Notes under the pieces: model-generated
Database searches by the model: none
The model's input: only the letters and a program-made list of their open reading frames with translations
Told to the model about the DNA's origin: nothing
Shown: piece by piece, positions 33,764 to 43,790 of the stretch
How positions within the stretch are numbered: the first letter of the stretch is position 1
Layout of the letters: every line of letters starts with the position of its first letter
Translations under genes and position numbers: made by a program
NCBI RefSeq assembly: GCF_004354045.1
Contig: NZ_SMRT01000001.1
Coordinates: forward strand, 62,001 to 126,000
Length of the DNA stretch: 64,000 nucleotides
Source: Paenibacillus piri
GTDB lineage: Bacteria > Bacillota > Bacilli > Paenibacillales > NBRC-103111
Reading direction: 5' to 3'

Positions 33764-36271
33764 TTATTTGGCCGGGCTGGCGTTTGCCGACGAAACAAGC
33801 GCTTCGATCTGCTGCTTCTCGTTCGGATCTTTGGCAATCAGTTTATCGTACAGAGCCGGATCGCTTTGATTTTGCTTGCTCAACGACGCCAAATAATAGC
33901 GGATCGTTGCGAGGTTCAACGGATCGTCCATTTGATCGCTGATTGCCGGCTTCAGCGTATCGGAGGCCTGTTTAAACTCTCCGCGGTTGAAATAAATTTG
34001 GCCTAACGCATAAGCCATTTTCGAAGTGACATTAAATTCTTGCCCCTGATTTTGCTCCTTCGGCAAGCTTTTCAGCTCTTCCATGCGGTTCAACACAGTT
34101 TGATGCAAGCTCAGAGCACCGTTGTAATAATTGTCCATTTCCTGGCGATTTCCGTTTTGTCTTGCTTGATTCCCGAGATCCGACGATAATGAAATGCTGA
34201 TTTCGTATAGACCGATTTGCCACGGGTAGTTCGGCAGCTCGGAATTGACGAGGGAGAGAGCCTGCTGCAGCTGTCCCTTCATTTGATAATGAGTAAGCTG
34301 CTCCATCAATACGGCGCGATTATGGGGCTCTTTTCGCTTCAAGGCGTTGATCAGGCTTTCCGACTCGGTGAAAAACGGCTCGTTTTTCGTCTGCGTATAC
34401 AGCTGGTCCAAAATGGAAGCTTTGCCCGGAATGAAGGAAGACCCGTTAAAATATCCGACGACATAATCGGGATGGTTGGGCGTCAGCTCGATCGCTTTGT
34501 TCAACGGTACCGCGAGCTCATCGTAATTTTGATTCGTTTCCAGCATGTTAATAAATGCGGTGAACGAATGATTGGCGCTCAGCAGCCGGGCCGAGAAAAA
34601 GAACATCACAATCGCGAGCAGCAGCATGACGGTCGGGTACGTTTTATGGAATCCCCAATGCTCGCTTTTCAGCTTAAGCGGTACCGGTTCCGTGAAGGAA
34701 AGCATCCCTCCCAGCGAAAGGAAGAGGAGCATCCCGAGATAAACGTAGCTTAAATCAAAGTCGATCGCGCTGTGAATCAGCAGCGAAATCATCACGATGA
34801 AAAAAATCAGATAGCGGTCCCGCTGCTCCTGGGAGGCTTTCATATAGCTTTTGATGAAGAAATACACAATGGAAGCGATAAAAGCCAGAAACACGAGCAG
34901 GCCGACGATCCCCGTTTCAACCAGGTATTGCAAAAAGAAATTATGCGCTTGCCGGCTGACATACGGGTTGTTTTGATATTTTTCGTACAGGGCCGCCCAA
35001 GCGCCGCCGCCGGCTCCAAGGACCGGATAATCTTTCCACAGCTTAATGGCGTCGACATAAAAGGTGCCGCGTTCCAATACGCTGTGCTGGGCGAAGTTAA
35101 TGTTCTCCAGCCTCGTTTGGATGTTGCTTGGCAGCAGGTTTTTCAAACCGGTATCGCTGAATAGTAAAACCGCTCCGATCAGACCGACGACGATGGCGGC
35201 TAACGGAAGAACGACGGGTGCAAATTTGCGGCCTTCGAACCGCTGCAGCTTGCGCTGAATAAACGGCGCGATATACAGCTGGAGAAGCACCGCGATGACG
35301 GTATAAACGGCCGAGGCAACCAGCAGGGAGAGCCAGCCTTGCGACGATAAAGAGGCGGAATACTGCTGCTGCAGCTGAGTCGCCGCATCCGTAATGATAC
35401 CGAGCACGGCAAGCGATGCCACGAATCCGAGACCAAGCTGCAGAAGCAGCATGATCTGCCGCTGCAAATTCAGGAAAAATAATACCACGAGCAGCACGAC
35501 AGGCAAAATGACGAGTGCGCCCCGGGACAAAGTAAGCCAGAAGGAAACGATCACAGGTACCGTCATGAGCGCATGAACGGCAATTGCATACCATTTGCGG
35601 GATGTAACCACATAGAACGAAGCCAGCAGCAGTATGGCGATCAAAAAGGCCGCATAGCTGTTGGCGTATTGGAAAACGGAGGTCAGGCGCATACCGTTGG
35701 CGTCCACCATCACCGCGTTGACATAAGCTCCGTTGACCGTATCGGCAAACCAGCCGACCAAAGCGCCGGCAAGCTTCCCGTTTCCGAGCAAATTCAGCAA
35801 GCCGAACACGACCACAACATAACCCGAGGCGATCAGCGCTCCGGTAATGAGGCTGAATCCCAGTTTATTTTTACATAAATAAACGCCCAGAATAAAAAAA
35901 ACCGCGTTTAACATTTGAATATAGAGCATGTTGATCGCATAATGATGCGAGGCAGCGAAAAACAGCGATATCAGATAGGTGAAGGGGATCAAGAGTACCA
36001 GAAAGCTGAGCGCATCCCGATGATCTCGCAGCTTCCAGTGGAAAAAGAAGTGAATGGATAACAAAAGAAATATAATGGAAGACCATACCAGGGAAGAATA
36101 AATCGGCCGTTCAAAATCAAACGTGTTGCCGTTAAACAATCCTTTTTGAAACGGAGCCCAAAATAAAAACAGCAGCACAAACCCGATAAGCAGCCAAAAA
36201 ATCATCGACTTTTTTTCTGTCTCGACCGATTCATCTATGGCGGGCTGTTTACCGTACACTTTTCTAGCCAT
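33764..36271 (-). CDS. Wzy/O-antigen-ligase-type polytopic membrane protein with C-terminal TPRs
   Basis: A membrane protein of about 835 residues. The first 560 residues hold some 13 hydrophobic helices, including the O-antigen ligase/polymerase (Wzy_C) loop with GAGGGAWAALYEKYQNNPYV and RQAHNFFLQYLVETGIVG, whose arginine and histidine are typical of the active centre of this family. The last 260 residues are soluble TPR-like repeats ending near QIEALVSSANASPAK. Related proteins in Paenibacillus are thought to polymerise or ligate surface glycans or to take part in protein O-glycosylation. ATG 36271 follows AAAGGA; an upstream frame to 36322 lacks a ribosome site. No glycosyltransferase genes are adjacent. 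Confidence 0.82.
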   Translation of the reverse strand: MARKVYGKQPAIDESVETEKKSMIFWLLIGFVLLFLFWAPFQKGLFNGNTFDFERPIYSSLVWSSIIFLLLSIHFFFHWKLRDHRDALSFLVLLIPFTYLISLFFAASHHYAINMLYIQMLNAVFFILGVYLCKNKLGFSLITGALIASGYVVVVFGLLNLLGNGKLAGALVGWFADTVNGAYVNAVMVDANGMRLTSVFQYANSYAAFLIAILLLASFYVVTSRKWYAIAVHALMTVPVIVSFWLTLSRGALVILPVVLLVVLFFLNLQRQIMLLLQLGLGFVASLAVLGIITDAATQLQQQYSASLSSQGWLSLLVASAVYTVIAVLLQLYIAPFIQRKLQRFEGRKFAPVVLPLAAIVVGLIGAVLLFSDTGLKNLLPSNIQTRLENINFAQHSVLERGTFYVDAIKLWKDYPVLGAGGGAWAALYEKYQNNPYVSRQAHNFFLQYLVETGIVGLLVFLAFIASIVYFFIKSYMKASQEQRDRYLIFFIVMISLLIHSAIDFDLSYVYLGMLLFLSLGGMLSFTEPVPLKLKSEHWGFHKTYPTVMLLLAIVMFFFSARLLSANHSFTAFINMLETNQNYDELAVPLNKAIELTPNHPDYVVGYFNGSSFIPGKASILDQLYTQTKNEPFFTESESLINALKRKEPHNRAVLMEQLTHYQMKGQLQQALSLVNSELPNYPWQIGLYEISISLSSDLGNQARQNGNRQEMDNYYNGALSLHQTVLNRMEELKSLPKEQNQGQEFNVTSKMAYALGQIYFNRGEFKQASDTLKPAISDQMDDPLNLATIRYYLASLSKQNQSDPALYDKLIAKDPNEKQQIEALVSSANASPAK

Positions 36272-36458
36272 GTGTTCAGATCCTTTCCTGTCCGAAATTT
36301 CGACAAATTCTATTATACCCATAAACGCATGACGTTACAATTTTTGGATAAAGTGCTTCGGCTTATAAGTCCGGCTTGTGCAACATAATTCGGCCCCGCA
36401 GCGTCAAATAGTTAGCAGCCAAGCAAATAGGACAACGAGAGAAGAGGAGATGTTCGAA

Positions 36459-37505
36459 ATGAAATCTGTGTTGAAAAAGAGTCTGGCCATACTTACGCTG
36501 TCCGCTACCCTGATGTCGGCCGGAGCGGCATACGCTTCGACGAACGGCGATCCCGGGCCGGCGGCCTTGTCGCCATCCGCTTCGCAATCCGAGCAAGCTC
36601 CCGTACGGATCAAAATTAACGGCGAGCCTGTCGCAGAGACCGGCTACCTGACGTCCGACGGGGACGAACCGATGATCCCGCTCCGAATTGTCGCGGAGAA
36701 GCTCGGATTTACGCTGACGTGGAAGCAAGAAACGCTTTCGGTGGACATTCAGAAGGGCCAGCTGTTTACGACCGTAACGACGGGCGAGGACCGTTACACG
36801 ATTAACCGGATGCTTACTTCGCTGGGCACGGTGCCCGCCCTGGTGAATAACAAGCTGTATGTGCCCGCTTCCTTTGTAAACAAAGTGCTTCATGGATTCG
36901 CCGTAACGGAAGGCAGCACGGTGTCCATTACGGAGGAAGAAGGGCAAAAAAATAGCCGGACAACGGGGGTCGTTACGGCCATTACCTATAAAGACCGGTA
37001 CCGCTCCGTTCATATTCAGGGTACCGGCATGAATGGCATGGTGCTGAATATCGGGGAAGACACGGTGGTTCAAAAGAAGGACGGCGCCAAGCTGGCGTTC
37101 TCCGACCTTCATGTCGGGCTGACCGTGGAAGCGGAGCATTCGAATGCCGCAACGCTCAGCTTGCCGCCGCAAACGCCGACCTATAAAATTACGGTGCTGG
37201 ACGAACCGATGAAATCCGCCGATGCGCTCGGTACGGCAGGCGAAATCAGCGAGGTGCGCCGTGACGAGAAAGGAGCCGTCTCTCTCGTCATTGAGGGCAG
37301 CGGGTTAACCGAGCAGTCTCCGGGCGAAGTCGTGCTGCGCCTGACGGACGAAACGCCGGTCATTAACATGAGCGGAAAAGCCGTCGACCGCAGCAAGCTC
37401 GTGCAAGGAACGAAGGTCGTCGGCGTGTACGGGCCTGTGCTGACCCGCAGCTTGCCGCCGATCGGCAGCGCCTGGAAAATCATTGTCGATGCCAAAGATG
37501 AGTAG
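36459..37505 (+). CDS. secreted stalk domain-containing protein
   Basis: A secreted protein of about 348 residues. Signal peptide MKSVLKKSLAILTLSATL with cleavage after AYA near residue 26; then a Pro/Ser-rich spacer, and a Cu-amine-oxidase N-terminal-like stalk domain at about 45-150 (VRIKINGEPVAETGYL, PMIPLRIVAEKLGFTLTW, KLYVPASFVNKVL). The C-terminal half is beta-rich (TGVVTAITYKDRYRSVHIQG, a DUF3221-like strand pattern) of unknown role. ATG 36459 is about nine bases after GAGGAG. Divergent from the Wzy-type gene. Probably a cell-envelope structural or adhesive protein. Confidence 0.78.
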   Translation: MKSVLKKSLAILTLSATLMSAGAAYASTNGDPGPAALSPSASQSEQAPVRIKINGEPVAETGYLTSDGDEPMIPLRIVAEKLGFTLTWKQETLSVDIQKGQLFTTVTTGEDRYTINRMLTSLGTVPALVNNKLYVPASFVNKVLHGFAVTEGSTVSITEEEGQKNSRTTGVVTAITYKDRYRSVHIQGTGMNGMVLNIGEDTVVQKKDGAKLAFSDLHVGLTVEAEHSNAATLSLPPQTPTYKITVLDEPMKSADALGTAGEISEVRRDEKGAVSLVIEGSGLTEQSPGEVVLRLTDETPVINMSGKAVDRSKLVQGTKVVGVYGPVLTRSLPPIGSAWKIIVDAKDE

Positions 37506-37546
37506 GCTAAGCTAGCGGGCACCGAGTACGGAGGAGATATAAAAAG

Positions 37547-37588
37547 AAAAGCAGTCTTAAACCGGATTCCGGTTCAGGACTGCTTTTT
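37547..37588. terminator. bidirectional terminator
   Basis: AAAAGCAGTCTTAAACCGG and CCGGTTCAGGACTGCTTTT form a strong stem with a three-base loop, A-run before and T-run after. It separates the convergent stalk-protein and kinase genes. Confidence 0.8.
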
Positions 37589-37595
37589 GCCGGTT

Positions 37596-37655
37596 TTAAA
37601 CACAACCTTGACAAACGCGCTCATCCCGTAAGGACAGCGAAGCCGTTTATTCTTC
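37596..37655. repeat. dispersed palindromic repeat, copy C
   Basis: Contains CACAACCTTGACAAACGCGC, TCATCCCGTAAGGACAGCG and AAGCCGTTTATTCTTC. Its right edge overlaps the last codons of the histidine kinase on the reverse strand. Lacks the GCTTCGC left arm. Confidence 0.6.
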
Positions 37656-38903
37656 ATAACGCAGAGGGAGGCGGATCGTAAACCTGGTGCCGACCAGCGG
37701 TTTGCTGGTCACGGTAATATCGCCGCCGATCGCATGAATCACCTGATACGAGTACGTCAGTCCGAGTCCCGTGCCGTTGGATTTGGTCGAGAAATAAATT
37801 GAACCGAGCCGGCTGATCTGCTCCTCGTTCATGCCGCTTCCGTTATCTTTAATCGTGAGTACGGCATGCGTTTTGTCCATGAGCAGAGTCAAGACGGCTT
37901 TGCCGTAAGGAACGCCCGAACAGGCCTCAACCGCATTTTTAATAAAATGAGTCAGTACCTGCTTCATTTCCTCATCATTGGCCACGATCCATACGGGCAG
38001 ATCGGGCCTGCGCACCTCCAGCTCCACCTCATGTACGGCGGCAAAGGAAGCCATTCCTTCGGCGGATACCCGCAGCTGCTCCGAGAAGTCGATTGCTTCC
38101 CTCCTTACGGCAGGGGGCTGGGAGAGAAATAAATATTCGCGCAAAACGGATTCGGTTTTCTGGATTTCTTCCATACTGATGCCGATATACTCTTTGATCT
38201 TGTGCGGGTCCTGGGGCTTTTCGCCGATCAGCTTCAAAAAGCCCTTCACAGCCGTTAACGGGTTGCGCACTTCATGGGCGAGCGAAGCGGCCACCTGATT
38301 CATCGTGTCCCTTCTTTGATTGTAGGCGTGCTTGATGTAAAGCTCCTTGTCGGCAACCGACTTGCTGAACAGCGACATGAGCAGCCAGACGCCCAACGAA
38401 TTTTGCACGGGGATGACAATAATATGGAAGGCAAGATGCTGAATGACATAGTGGGGGTAAAAGGCAAACGTAAGGGCATACGGGAGTATCGAGAATATGA
38501 GGCCGGCCGTAAAAATAACGAGCGATCTGCGGGACGAGGTTTGGTAAACATGGTTAATGATTAAGGAGATTAAAAAAATGAGAGCCGTGATGAAGATACC
38601 GACCCACATGCCTTCGCCGCCGACGTAAATACGGCAAACGACAAACTCGAAGAGCAGTATAAGAGCGGTTTCAATGCCTCCGTACACAATCCCGAAAAAG
38701 ATAATGACGTACCGGATATCGAAAAATATTCCGTCGACAACGCTGGAGGAGAAAGCCATCGAGAGCAGCAAGCAGGCGGAGCTGACGAGAATAATAAAAG
38801 ACCGGCTGTAGTTTCTCAGCTTGTCCCGATAATATATATTGTAAGCGACAAAAGGAGCAAGAGCAAAAAATAACTGCAGAATAATGTCCTTTAAATTATT
38901 CAT
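37647..38903 (-). CDS. KinB-like sensor histidine kinase (5TMR_LYT membrane domain)
   Basis: A 418-residue sensor kinase. Residues 1-180 form six or so helices of the 5TM-5TMR_LYT type (FFGIVYGGIETALILLFEF). The dimerisation and phosphoacceptor domain has the H-box SLAHEVRNPLTAVKGF near residue 210; the ATPase domain has the N-box HFIKNAVEAC, G1 IKDNGSGM and G2 GTGLGLTYSYQVIHAIGG. This layout matches the sporulation phosphorelay kinases KinB/KinD, which feed Spo0F; there is no adjacent response regulator gene, in agreement with that. ATG 38903 begins MNNLKDIILQLFFALAPF. Confidence 0.87.
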   Translation of the reverse strand: MNNLKDIILQLFFALAPFVAYNIYYRDKLRNYSRSFIILVSSACLLLSMAFSSSVVDGIFFDIRYVIIFFGIVYGGIETALILLFEFVVCRIYVGGEGMWVGIFITALIFLISLIINHVYQTSSRRSLVIFTAGLIFSILPYALTFAFYPHYVIQHLAFHIIVIPVQNSLGVWLLMSLFSKSVADKELYIKHAYNQRRDTMNQVAASLAHEVRNPLTAVKGFLKLIGEKPQDPHKIKEYIGISMEEIQKTESVLREYLFLSQPPAVRREAIDFSEQLRVSAEGMASFAAVHEVELEVRRPDLPVWIVANDEEMKQVLTHFIKNAVEACSGVPYGKAVLTLLMDKTHAVLTIKDNGSGMNEEQISRLGSIYFSTKSNGTGLGLTYSYQVIHAIGGDITVTSKPLVGTRFTIRLPLRYEE

Positions 38904-39143
38904 TAAGTCATCCCCATTGTCGATTAGGTGTCATTTCTCTTTATTTCGATACGGGCTGCCAGTAATCCTGCCAACTGTCGACAGTACGCCCGCTTATTTT
39001 TTATTCCTTCCATGTTTGGTAAAAAATCCTAAACGCTGCGACTAAGCGCTGTCCCGTAAGTAAATAACCGCTTGCTCTTCCATGCGTTCGCGTTTATAAC
39101 TAAGGTAATATCTCTAAAAATGCAGCTGGAAGGTTGTAAAACG

Positions 39144-40943
39144 ATGCTGAATGTATCCAAAGCATTGAAACTGACGCTATTCAAAAGGTCGATCGTCCGG
39201 ACTATGCTTGTTTCCTTTTTGGCCGCCAACATATTGCTGATTTCGAGCCTCGGCTATTTAACCTTCAGGGATACAACCGACATGTTCACCGACGAAGTTA
39301 TCCATTCGAGCAAAAAAGTGATGGAGCAGGCGACGGTAGGCCTCAATTTCAATCTGGAGGAAATAAAACGGTCTCTCGTGCTGATGGGGACGAACGCGTC
39401 GGTCATCGCGCTGCTGAATTCGTTTCACTGGATGAGCAGCGGCGAGAAAATCAATCACGAGCGGATCGTCACGGACGCCGCCAGAAGCATCAGCTCCTCG
39501 TTGATCGGCGACATTCTGATCATCGGCGCAAACGGTTACATTATGAATCTCGACGGACGCCGGACATTGAAGTGGGATTACGAGTACAGGGAGCAGCCGT
39601 GGTTTCATAAGGCGATGGATTCCCCTCAGAGCGGCTTCATTACGCTGGGCTTGCATAAGCAGGACTATTACCTGGATGACTATACGTCGAAATTCAATCA
39701 GCAGACGCTTTCCGTAGCCATCCCCATGTTCAATCGCGAGCAAAAGGCCATCGGATCGATCGTATGCAATATCGATTTGGAGCATCTCAACCGCTTGTTC
39801 GATTTGAGCGCGTCCGAGTACGGCGGGAGCATTTTTTTGATCGACAGGGACGAGCAGATCATCGTTCACAAAAATAAAAGCTTGATCGGGTCGCGGTTCG
39901 CCCTGACCGGCGGGCAGCGGGAAGGCGCCGACAAGTTCATTACCCGCATCGACGGGCAGGATCATCTGGTCATTTACCATCCGACGGCGATCGGCGATTG
40001 GAAGCTCGTTTCGGCCGTGCCGATGTCGGAAATCCGAGAGCATACGAAGCCGCTCGGCCAAAATCTGCTCAACATTTTGTACCTGGGGCTTGCGCTCAAT
40101 ATTTGTCTCGGCGTAGCGATCACGATCCGGATTTCCAGACCGGTGATGAAGCTGCTGCGAACGTTGGATAAAACCGGCAATGAAAGCTTGCTGATCCGGC
40201 AGTACGATTACCGTTATACCGAGCTTAATCAGATCGGCAGCAAGTTCGAGGATTTGATGGGCCGAATCAAAATGCTGATCGATCAAAACTACATTTCGCA
40301 AATCACCTTGAAGGAAACCGAATTTAAAGCGCTTCAATCGCAAATTAACCCGCATTTTTTGTTCAATACGCTGCAGCTGCTGCAAACGGAGATCGTGTAC
40401 GGAAACAACGAGCAGTCGAACCGGATTATCGTATCCTTAAGCAATTTGCTCCGGTATTCGATGAATCATGCGGACGAAATGGTTACGATTCGGCAGGAAA
40501 TGAACAATGTGAAAGATTATTTGTTTATTTTGCATCAAAAATTCGGCGGCAACCTGACGGTGCGCTACGACATTCCGGATGAGCGGGTATACGAATATAA
40601 GACATTGAAGCTTTTGCTGCAGCCGATCGTGGAAAACTGTATCAAGCACGGCTTTCAGGAAGCCCCTTACGAGAGCGAAATTTGCATCCGGATCACGCCG
40701 GTGAAGCGGGGGGTCCTCATCACGATCCGGGATAACGGAGTCGGCATGGAAAAAGCCGAATTAAAGCGGCTGCGCCGGCGTATTCATGAATCATCGTTCC
40801 AAAGCGGCGGACAGATCGGACTGGATAATGTGAACCACCGAATCCGCTTAAAATACGGCGAAGGCTGCGGGATACGGATTCGCAGCCAAAAGGGCGCTTA
40901 TACGAGCGTATATATGCTGCTGCCCGAATCGGTCGGCCAGTGA
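39144..40943 (+). CDS. YesM-type sensor histidine kinase
   Basis: A sensor kinase of about 599 residues. A transmembrane helix near 18-40 and another near 300-322 frame a dCache-like extracellular domain (FHWMSS, LSVAIPMFNREQKAIGSIVC), followed by HAMP and a His_kinase domain with the phosphoacceptor in QSQINPHFLFNTL. The ATPase domain has VENCIKHGF and IRDNGVGM. Works with the YesN-type regulator whose gene begins 22 bases later. I choose ATG 39144 after GGAAGG; the frame extends to 39072 with no ribosome site. Probably senses the sugar imported by the downstream ABC transporter or a related cue. Confidence 0.9.
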   Translation: MLNVSKALKLTLFKRSIVRTMLVSFLAANILLISSLGYLTFRDTTDMFTDEVIHSSKKVMEQATVGLNFNLEEIKRSLVLMGTNASVIALLNSFHWMSSGEKINHERIVTDAARSISSSLIGDILIIGANGYIMNLDGRRTLKWDYEYREQPWFHKAMDSPQSGFITLGLHKQDYYLDDYTSKFNQQTLSVAIPMFNREQKAIGSIVCNIDLEHLNRLFDLSASEYGGSIFLIDRDEQIIVHKNKSLIGSRFALTGGQREGADKFITRIDGQDHLVIYHPTAIGDWKLVSAVPMSEIREHTKPLGQNLLNILYLGLALNICLGVAITIRISRPVMKLLRTLDKTGNESLLIRQYDYRYTELNQIGSKFEDLMGRIKMLIDQNYISQITLKETEFKALQSQINPHFLFNTLQLLQTEIVYGNNEQSNRIIVSLSNLLRYSMNHADEMVTIRQEMNNVKDYLFILHQKFGGNLTVRYDIPDERVYEYKTLKLLLQPIVENCIKHGFQEAPYESEICIRITPVKRGVLITIRDNGVGMEKAELKRLRRRIHESSFQSGGQIGLDNVNHRIRLKYGEGCGIRIRSQKGAYTSVYMLLPESVGQ

Positions 40944-40965
40944 CATGGAGAGGGGGCGGGACTAT

Positions 40966-42450
40966 ATGAAGCTGATGATTGCCGACGATCAACCGTCCAC
41001 CCATCGATTTTTGGACAAAATGATCGATTGGACATCGCTTGGCATTTCCGAAGTGCATCATGCCTTTCACGGACAAGAGGCGGTCGAGCGGATACGGGAG
41101 CTGGAGCCGGAGCTGCTCATTCTCGATTTAAGAATGCCGATTTTGGACGGCATCGGCGTTCTGCGTCAGCTGGAGCCGCTGCCGCGCAAGCCGAAGACGA
41201 TCATACTGAGCGCCCACGACGAGTTCGAATATGCCCGCGACGCGATGAAATTCGGCGTCCGGCATTATTTGCTGAAGCCGATTGATACTGCGGCGGTCAT
41301 CGAGTCGGTCGGGGCGCTGGGCGGCGAGGTGCGGCGGGAAGCGGCCGATCGGCTGGAAAGCGCGATCGCCGGAGTATGCCGACTCAAGGCGGTCGATGAA
41401 GCCGCCTTGCAGGCGATCAACGGCGGCTTCCGGGCGTCCGGCATCGGCGCGTACGTATGCCTGTTTGTGACTGCGGCAGACAGGGAAGGGGACGGCGTCG
41501 GCGATGCCGCAGGGATGCCTCTTCCGGCCATGCCGAATCAATTCGTCGTGCGGCTCAACCGGACCGACGCCTATATCATTCAAGGCATACCCGGCACGGA
41601 CGACCCGGGGGATACGCTCCGCGCTTGCCGGAGCATGGCGCGGGATGGTCTGATCATAGGCATCAGCCGTGTCCAGCGGCAGGCGGAGCTGTTATTAACG
41701 GGCTTGCAGCAGTGCGAAGCCGCGGCTGAAGCGGGCTTCTACGACGGCATCGGCGCGTACGAGTATGCCGAAACGCCGCTGACCGGGGCGATCGGCGGGC
41801 AGGAGCGGGATGAACTGGCGCGGGGCTTGACCGGCAAGCTGGAGCTCGACTATTCGGCGCCCGCGCTGGAACGGGCCGTCGACGCCATGTTCGCCGGCTT
41901 CCGCCGCAAGCGGGTCGCGCCCGCAGCCGTGTATGCGATCTGCCATCATATTTTATTTATGATGTTAAAGGATCAGCACGCCAATGCCGGCGGCAAGCCG
42001 CCCTGCGATAAGCTGGAGCCGCAGCCGACGCTGCACGGGCTGCAGTCGCATTTTGTGCGGCATCTGCAGGAGATCGTCCGCGGCAGGGTGCAGCCGGCTT
42101 TTTCCGCGGAAGCGACGATTCACCGCATTAAACAATATGTCGATACAAGCTTTAGCGGCGATTTATCGCTGGATACGATGGCCGCTAAGTTCATATTGAA
42201 TAAATACCAGCTGTGCCGGCTGTTCAAACGCGAGTTCGGCGTCAGCTACTGGTCATACGTAACCCGCGTGCGCATGGAGAAAGCGTCCGAGCTGCTGCTG
42301 TATACCCCTCACAAAGTCGCCCATATCGCGCTGACGGTCGGATACCCGGATGAGAGCCATTTCAGCAACGTCTTTAAAAAATATTACGGTCTCAGTCCGA
42401 CGGACTACAAGCGCAGCCATGCGCAACAATCTTCAACAACTAATCAATAA
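40966..42450 (+). CDS. YesN-type response regulator with AraC HTH
   Basis: A response regulator of 494 residues. The receiver domain (1-120) has the acidic pair DDQ at the N-terminus, the phosphoacceptor aspartate in LLILDLRMPILDG and the lysine of YLLKPID. A middle region of 260 residues is family-specific, and the last 100 residues form an AraC-type double helix-turn-helix (LDTMAAKFILNKYQLCRLFK, ALTVGYPDESHFSNVFKKYYG). Phosphorylated by the preceding YesM-like kinase it should activate the sugar-ABC genes 77 bases downstream. ATG 40966 is preceded by GAGAGGGGGC; an earlier ATG 40945 has none. Confidence 0.9.
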   Translation: MKLMIADDQPSTHRFLDKMIDWTSLGISEVHHAFHGQEAVERIRELEPELLILDLRMPILDGIGVLRQLEPLPRKPKTIILSAHDEFEYARDAMKFGVRHYLLKPIDTAAVIESVGALGGEVRREAADRLESAIAGVCRLKAVDEAALQAINGGFRASGIGAYVCLFVTAADREGDGVGDAAGMPLPAMPNQFVVRLNRTDAYIIQGIPGTDDPGDTLRACRSMARDGLIIGISRVQRQAELLLTGLQQCEAAAEAGFYDGIGAYEYAETPLTGAIGGQERDELARGLTGKLELDYSAPALERAVDAMFAGFRRKRVAPAAVYAICHHILFMMLKDQHANAGGKPPCDKLEPQPTLHGLQSHFVRHLQEIVRGRVQPAFSAEATIHRIKQYVDTSFSGDLSLDTMAAKFILNKYQLCRLFKREFGVSYWSYVTRVRMEKASELLLYTPHKVAHIALTVGYPDESHFSNVFKKYYGLSPTDYKRSHAQQSSTTNQ

Positions 42451-42491
42451 TATCAATGGGATTCCGGATTCGCATTCCGTACAATCATTCT

Positions 42492-42505
42492 TGTAAGCAC
42501 TTTCA
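42492..42505 (+). promoter_or_regulatory. cre-like site (CcpA operator) upstream of the sugar-binding gene
   Basis: TGTAAGCACTTTCA fits the catabolite-responsive element TGNAANCGNTNNCA at all fixed positions but one (A for G in the central CG). It lies about 23 bases before the start codon, where CcpA would block elongation. Confidence 0.5.
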
Positions 42506-42527
42506 CATATAGGAAGGGGTAAAAAGA

Positions 42528-43790
42528 ATGAAAAAGCTTTTGTCTTTGCCAATAGCGGCAAGCCTGTTGGCGGCGTCTGCGGTCGGCTGCAGCACATCCG
42601 GGGAGCAGGGAGGCAGTGCGCCGAAAGCGGGGGATAAAGTGACGCTCAGCATTTTGTCATGGGAAAACGAATCGAAGATGAAGCCGGTCGTCGACGGTTT
42701 CCAGCAAAAATACCCGAATATTACGTTCGACTTCCAGTATGCGCCGCCTGTCAAGGATTACGTTGAAAAGCTGAAAACGCTGCTGCTGACCAACGCCGGT
42801 CCCGATCTGTTCGTTATGGCACTGGAAAACCGCGATTTGATCGACGGCGGCTATGTCCTGGAGCTGACGAACGAGCCGTTCATGAAGGGCATCGCGGACA
42901 ACAATAAACGGGCTTATGCGAAGGACGATAAGGTATACGCTTTATCCCAGTCTTCGTGGGTCGGCGGTATTTTTTACAATAAAGATCTGTTCGCCAAAGC
43001 CGGGATCGCGGGCGAGCCGAAAACATGGCAGGAGCTTATCGATACCGCCGCCAAGCTGAAAGCCGCCGGCATCACGCCGATGCTGAACAATACGCAGGAT
43101 GCGGCGGTCAATATGGTCACCTCGCTGTTCGCTTCGCAGACGCTGACGCAAAACGCCAATTTTGACAAAGAGGTGCTGGACGGCAAAAAGAAATACGCCG
43201 ACGGCTGGACCGAGCCGATTAAAATATGGTACGAGGGCATGGTGAAGCCGGGCTACATTACGTCGGACATGGTCGGTCTGAACGGCGACCAAATTATTAG
43301 CGAGTTTTCCGCCGGCAAGACGGCGATGATATTGGGCGGGCCCTGGAACAACGGGGCGATCGACAAACAAAATCCGAATCTGAAATACAGCATGATGGCG
43401 GTTCCCGGGCTCAAGGCGGGCAGCGAATATTATTTCGGAGCGCCGGGCATTGCCTACGCCGTGAACAGCAAGACGAAAAATAAAGACGCCGCGCTGAAAT
43501 TTCTCGATTATTTGGCCAGCCCGGACGGTCTGAAGGCGTATAATGATGGAACAGGCCAGATCATTACGGCCAAAGGCTACGAGCATAAGGTTCATCCTTC
43601 GCTTGAAATCGCTTACAAAGGATTGCTGAACAACCGGACGTACATCCCGATGGCGGAATGGAGAAAGCATACCGAGGCGCTCCGCAACCAATATATTATT
43701 TCCTTGCAGGATTTGCTGCTGAATAAAATAACGCCGGAGCAGGCCGCGCAGTCGCTCGATAAAAAATTTAAGGAAATGGAAGGAAAATGA
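42528..43790 (+). CDS. sugar-binding lipoprotein of an ABC importer
   Basis: A family 1 solute-binding lipoprotein of 420 residues. The signal sequence MKKLLSLPIAASLLAASAVG is followed by the lipobox cysteine C21 and a Ser/Gly linker. Family elements include VTLSILSWENESKMKPVV, LKTLLLTNAGPDLFVM, SSWVGGIFYNKDLFAKAGI and the ligand-facing GKTAMILGGPWNNG. The ATG follows GGAAGGGG. It is the first transport gene of the YesM/YesN-linked operon and overlaps the next gene by four bases. Confidence 0.92.
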   Translation: MKKLLSLPIAASLLAASAVGCSTSGEQGGSAPKAGDKVTLSILSWENESKMKPVVDGFQQKYPNITFDFQYAPPVKDYVEKLKTLLLTNAGPDLFVMALENRDLIDGGYVLELTNEPFMKGIADNNKRAYAKDDKVYALSQSSWVGGIFYNKDLFAKAGIAGEPKTWQELIDTAAKLKAAGITPMLNNTQDAAVNMVTSLFASQTLTQNANFDKEVLDGKKKYADGWTEPIKIWYEGMVKPGYITSDMVGLNGDQIISEFSAGKTAMILGGPWNNGAIDKQNPNLKYSMMAVPGLKAGSEYYFGAPGIAYAVNSKTKNKDAALKFLDYLASPDGLKAYNDGTGQIITAKGYEHKVHPSLEIAYKGLLNNRTYIPMAEWRKHTEALRNQYIISLQDLLLNKITPEQAAQSLDKKFKEMEGK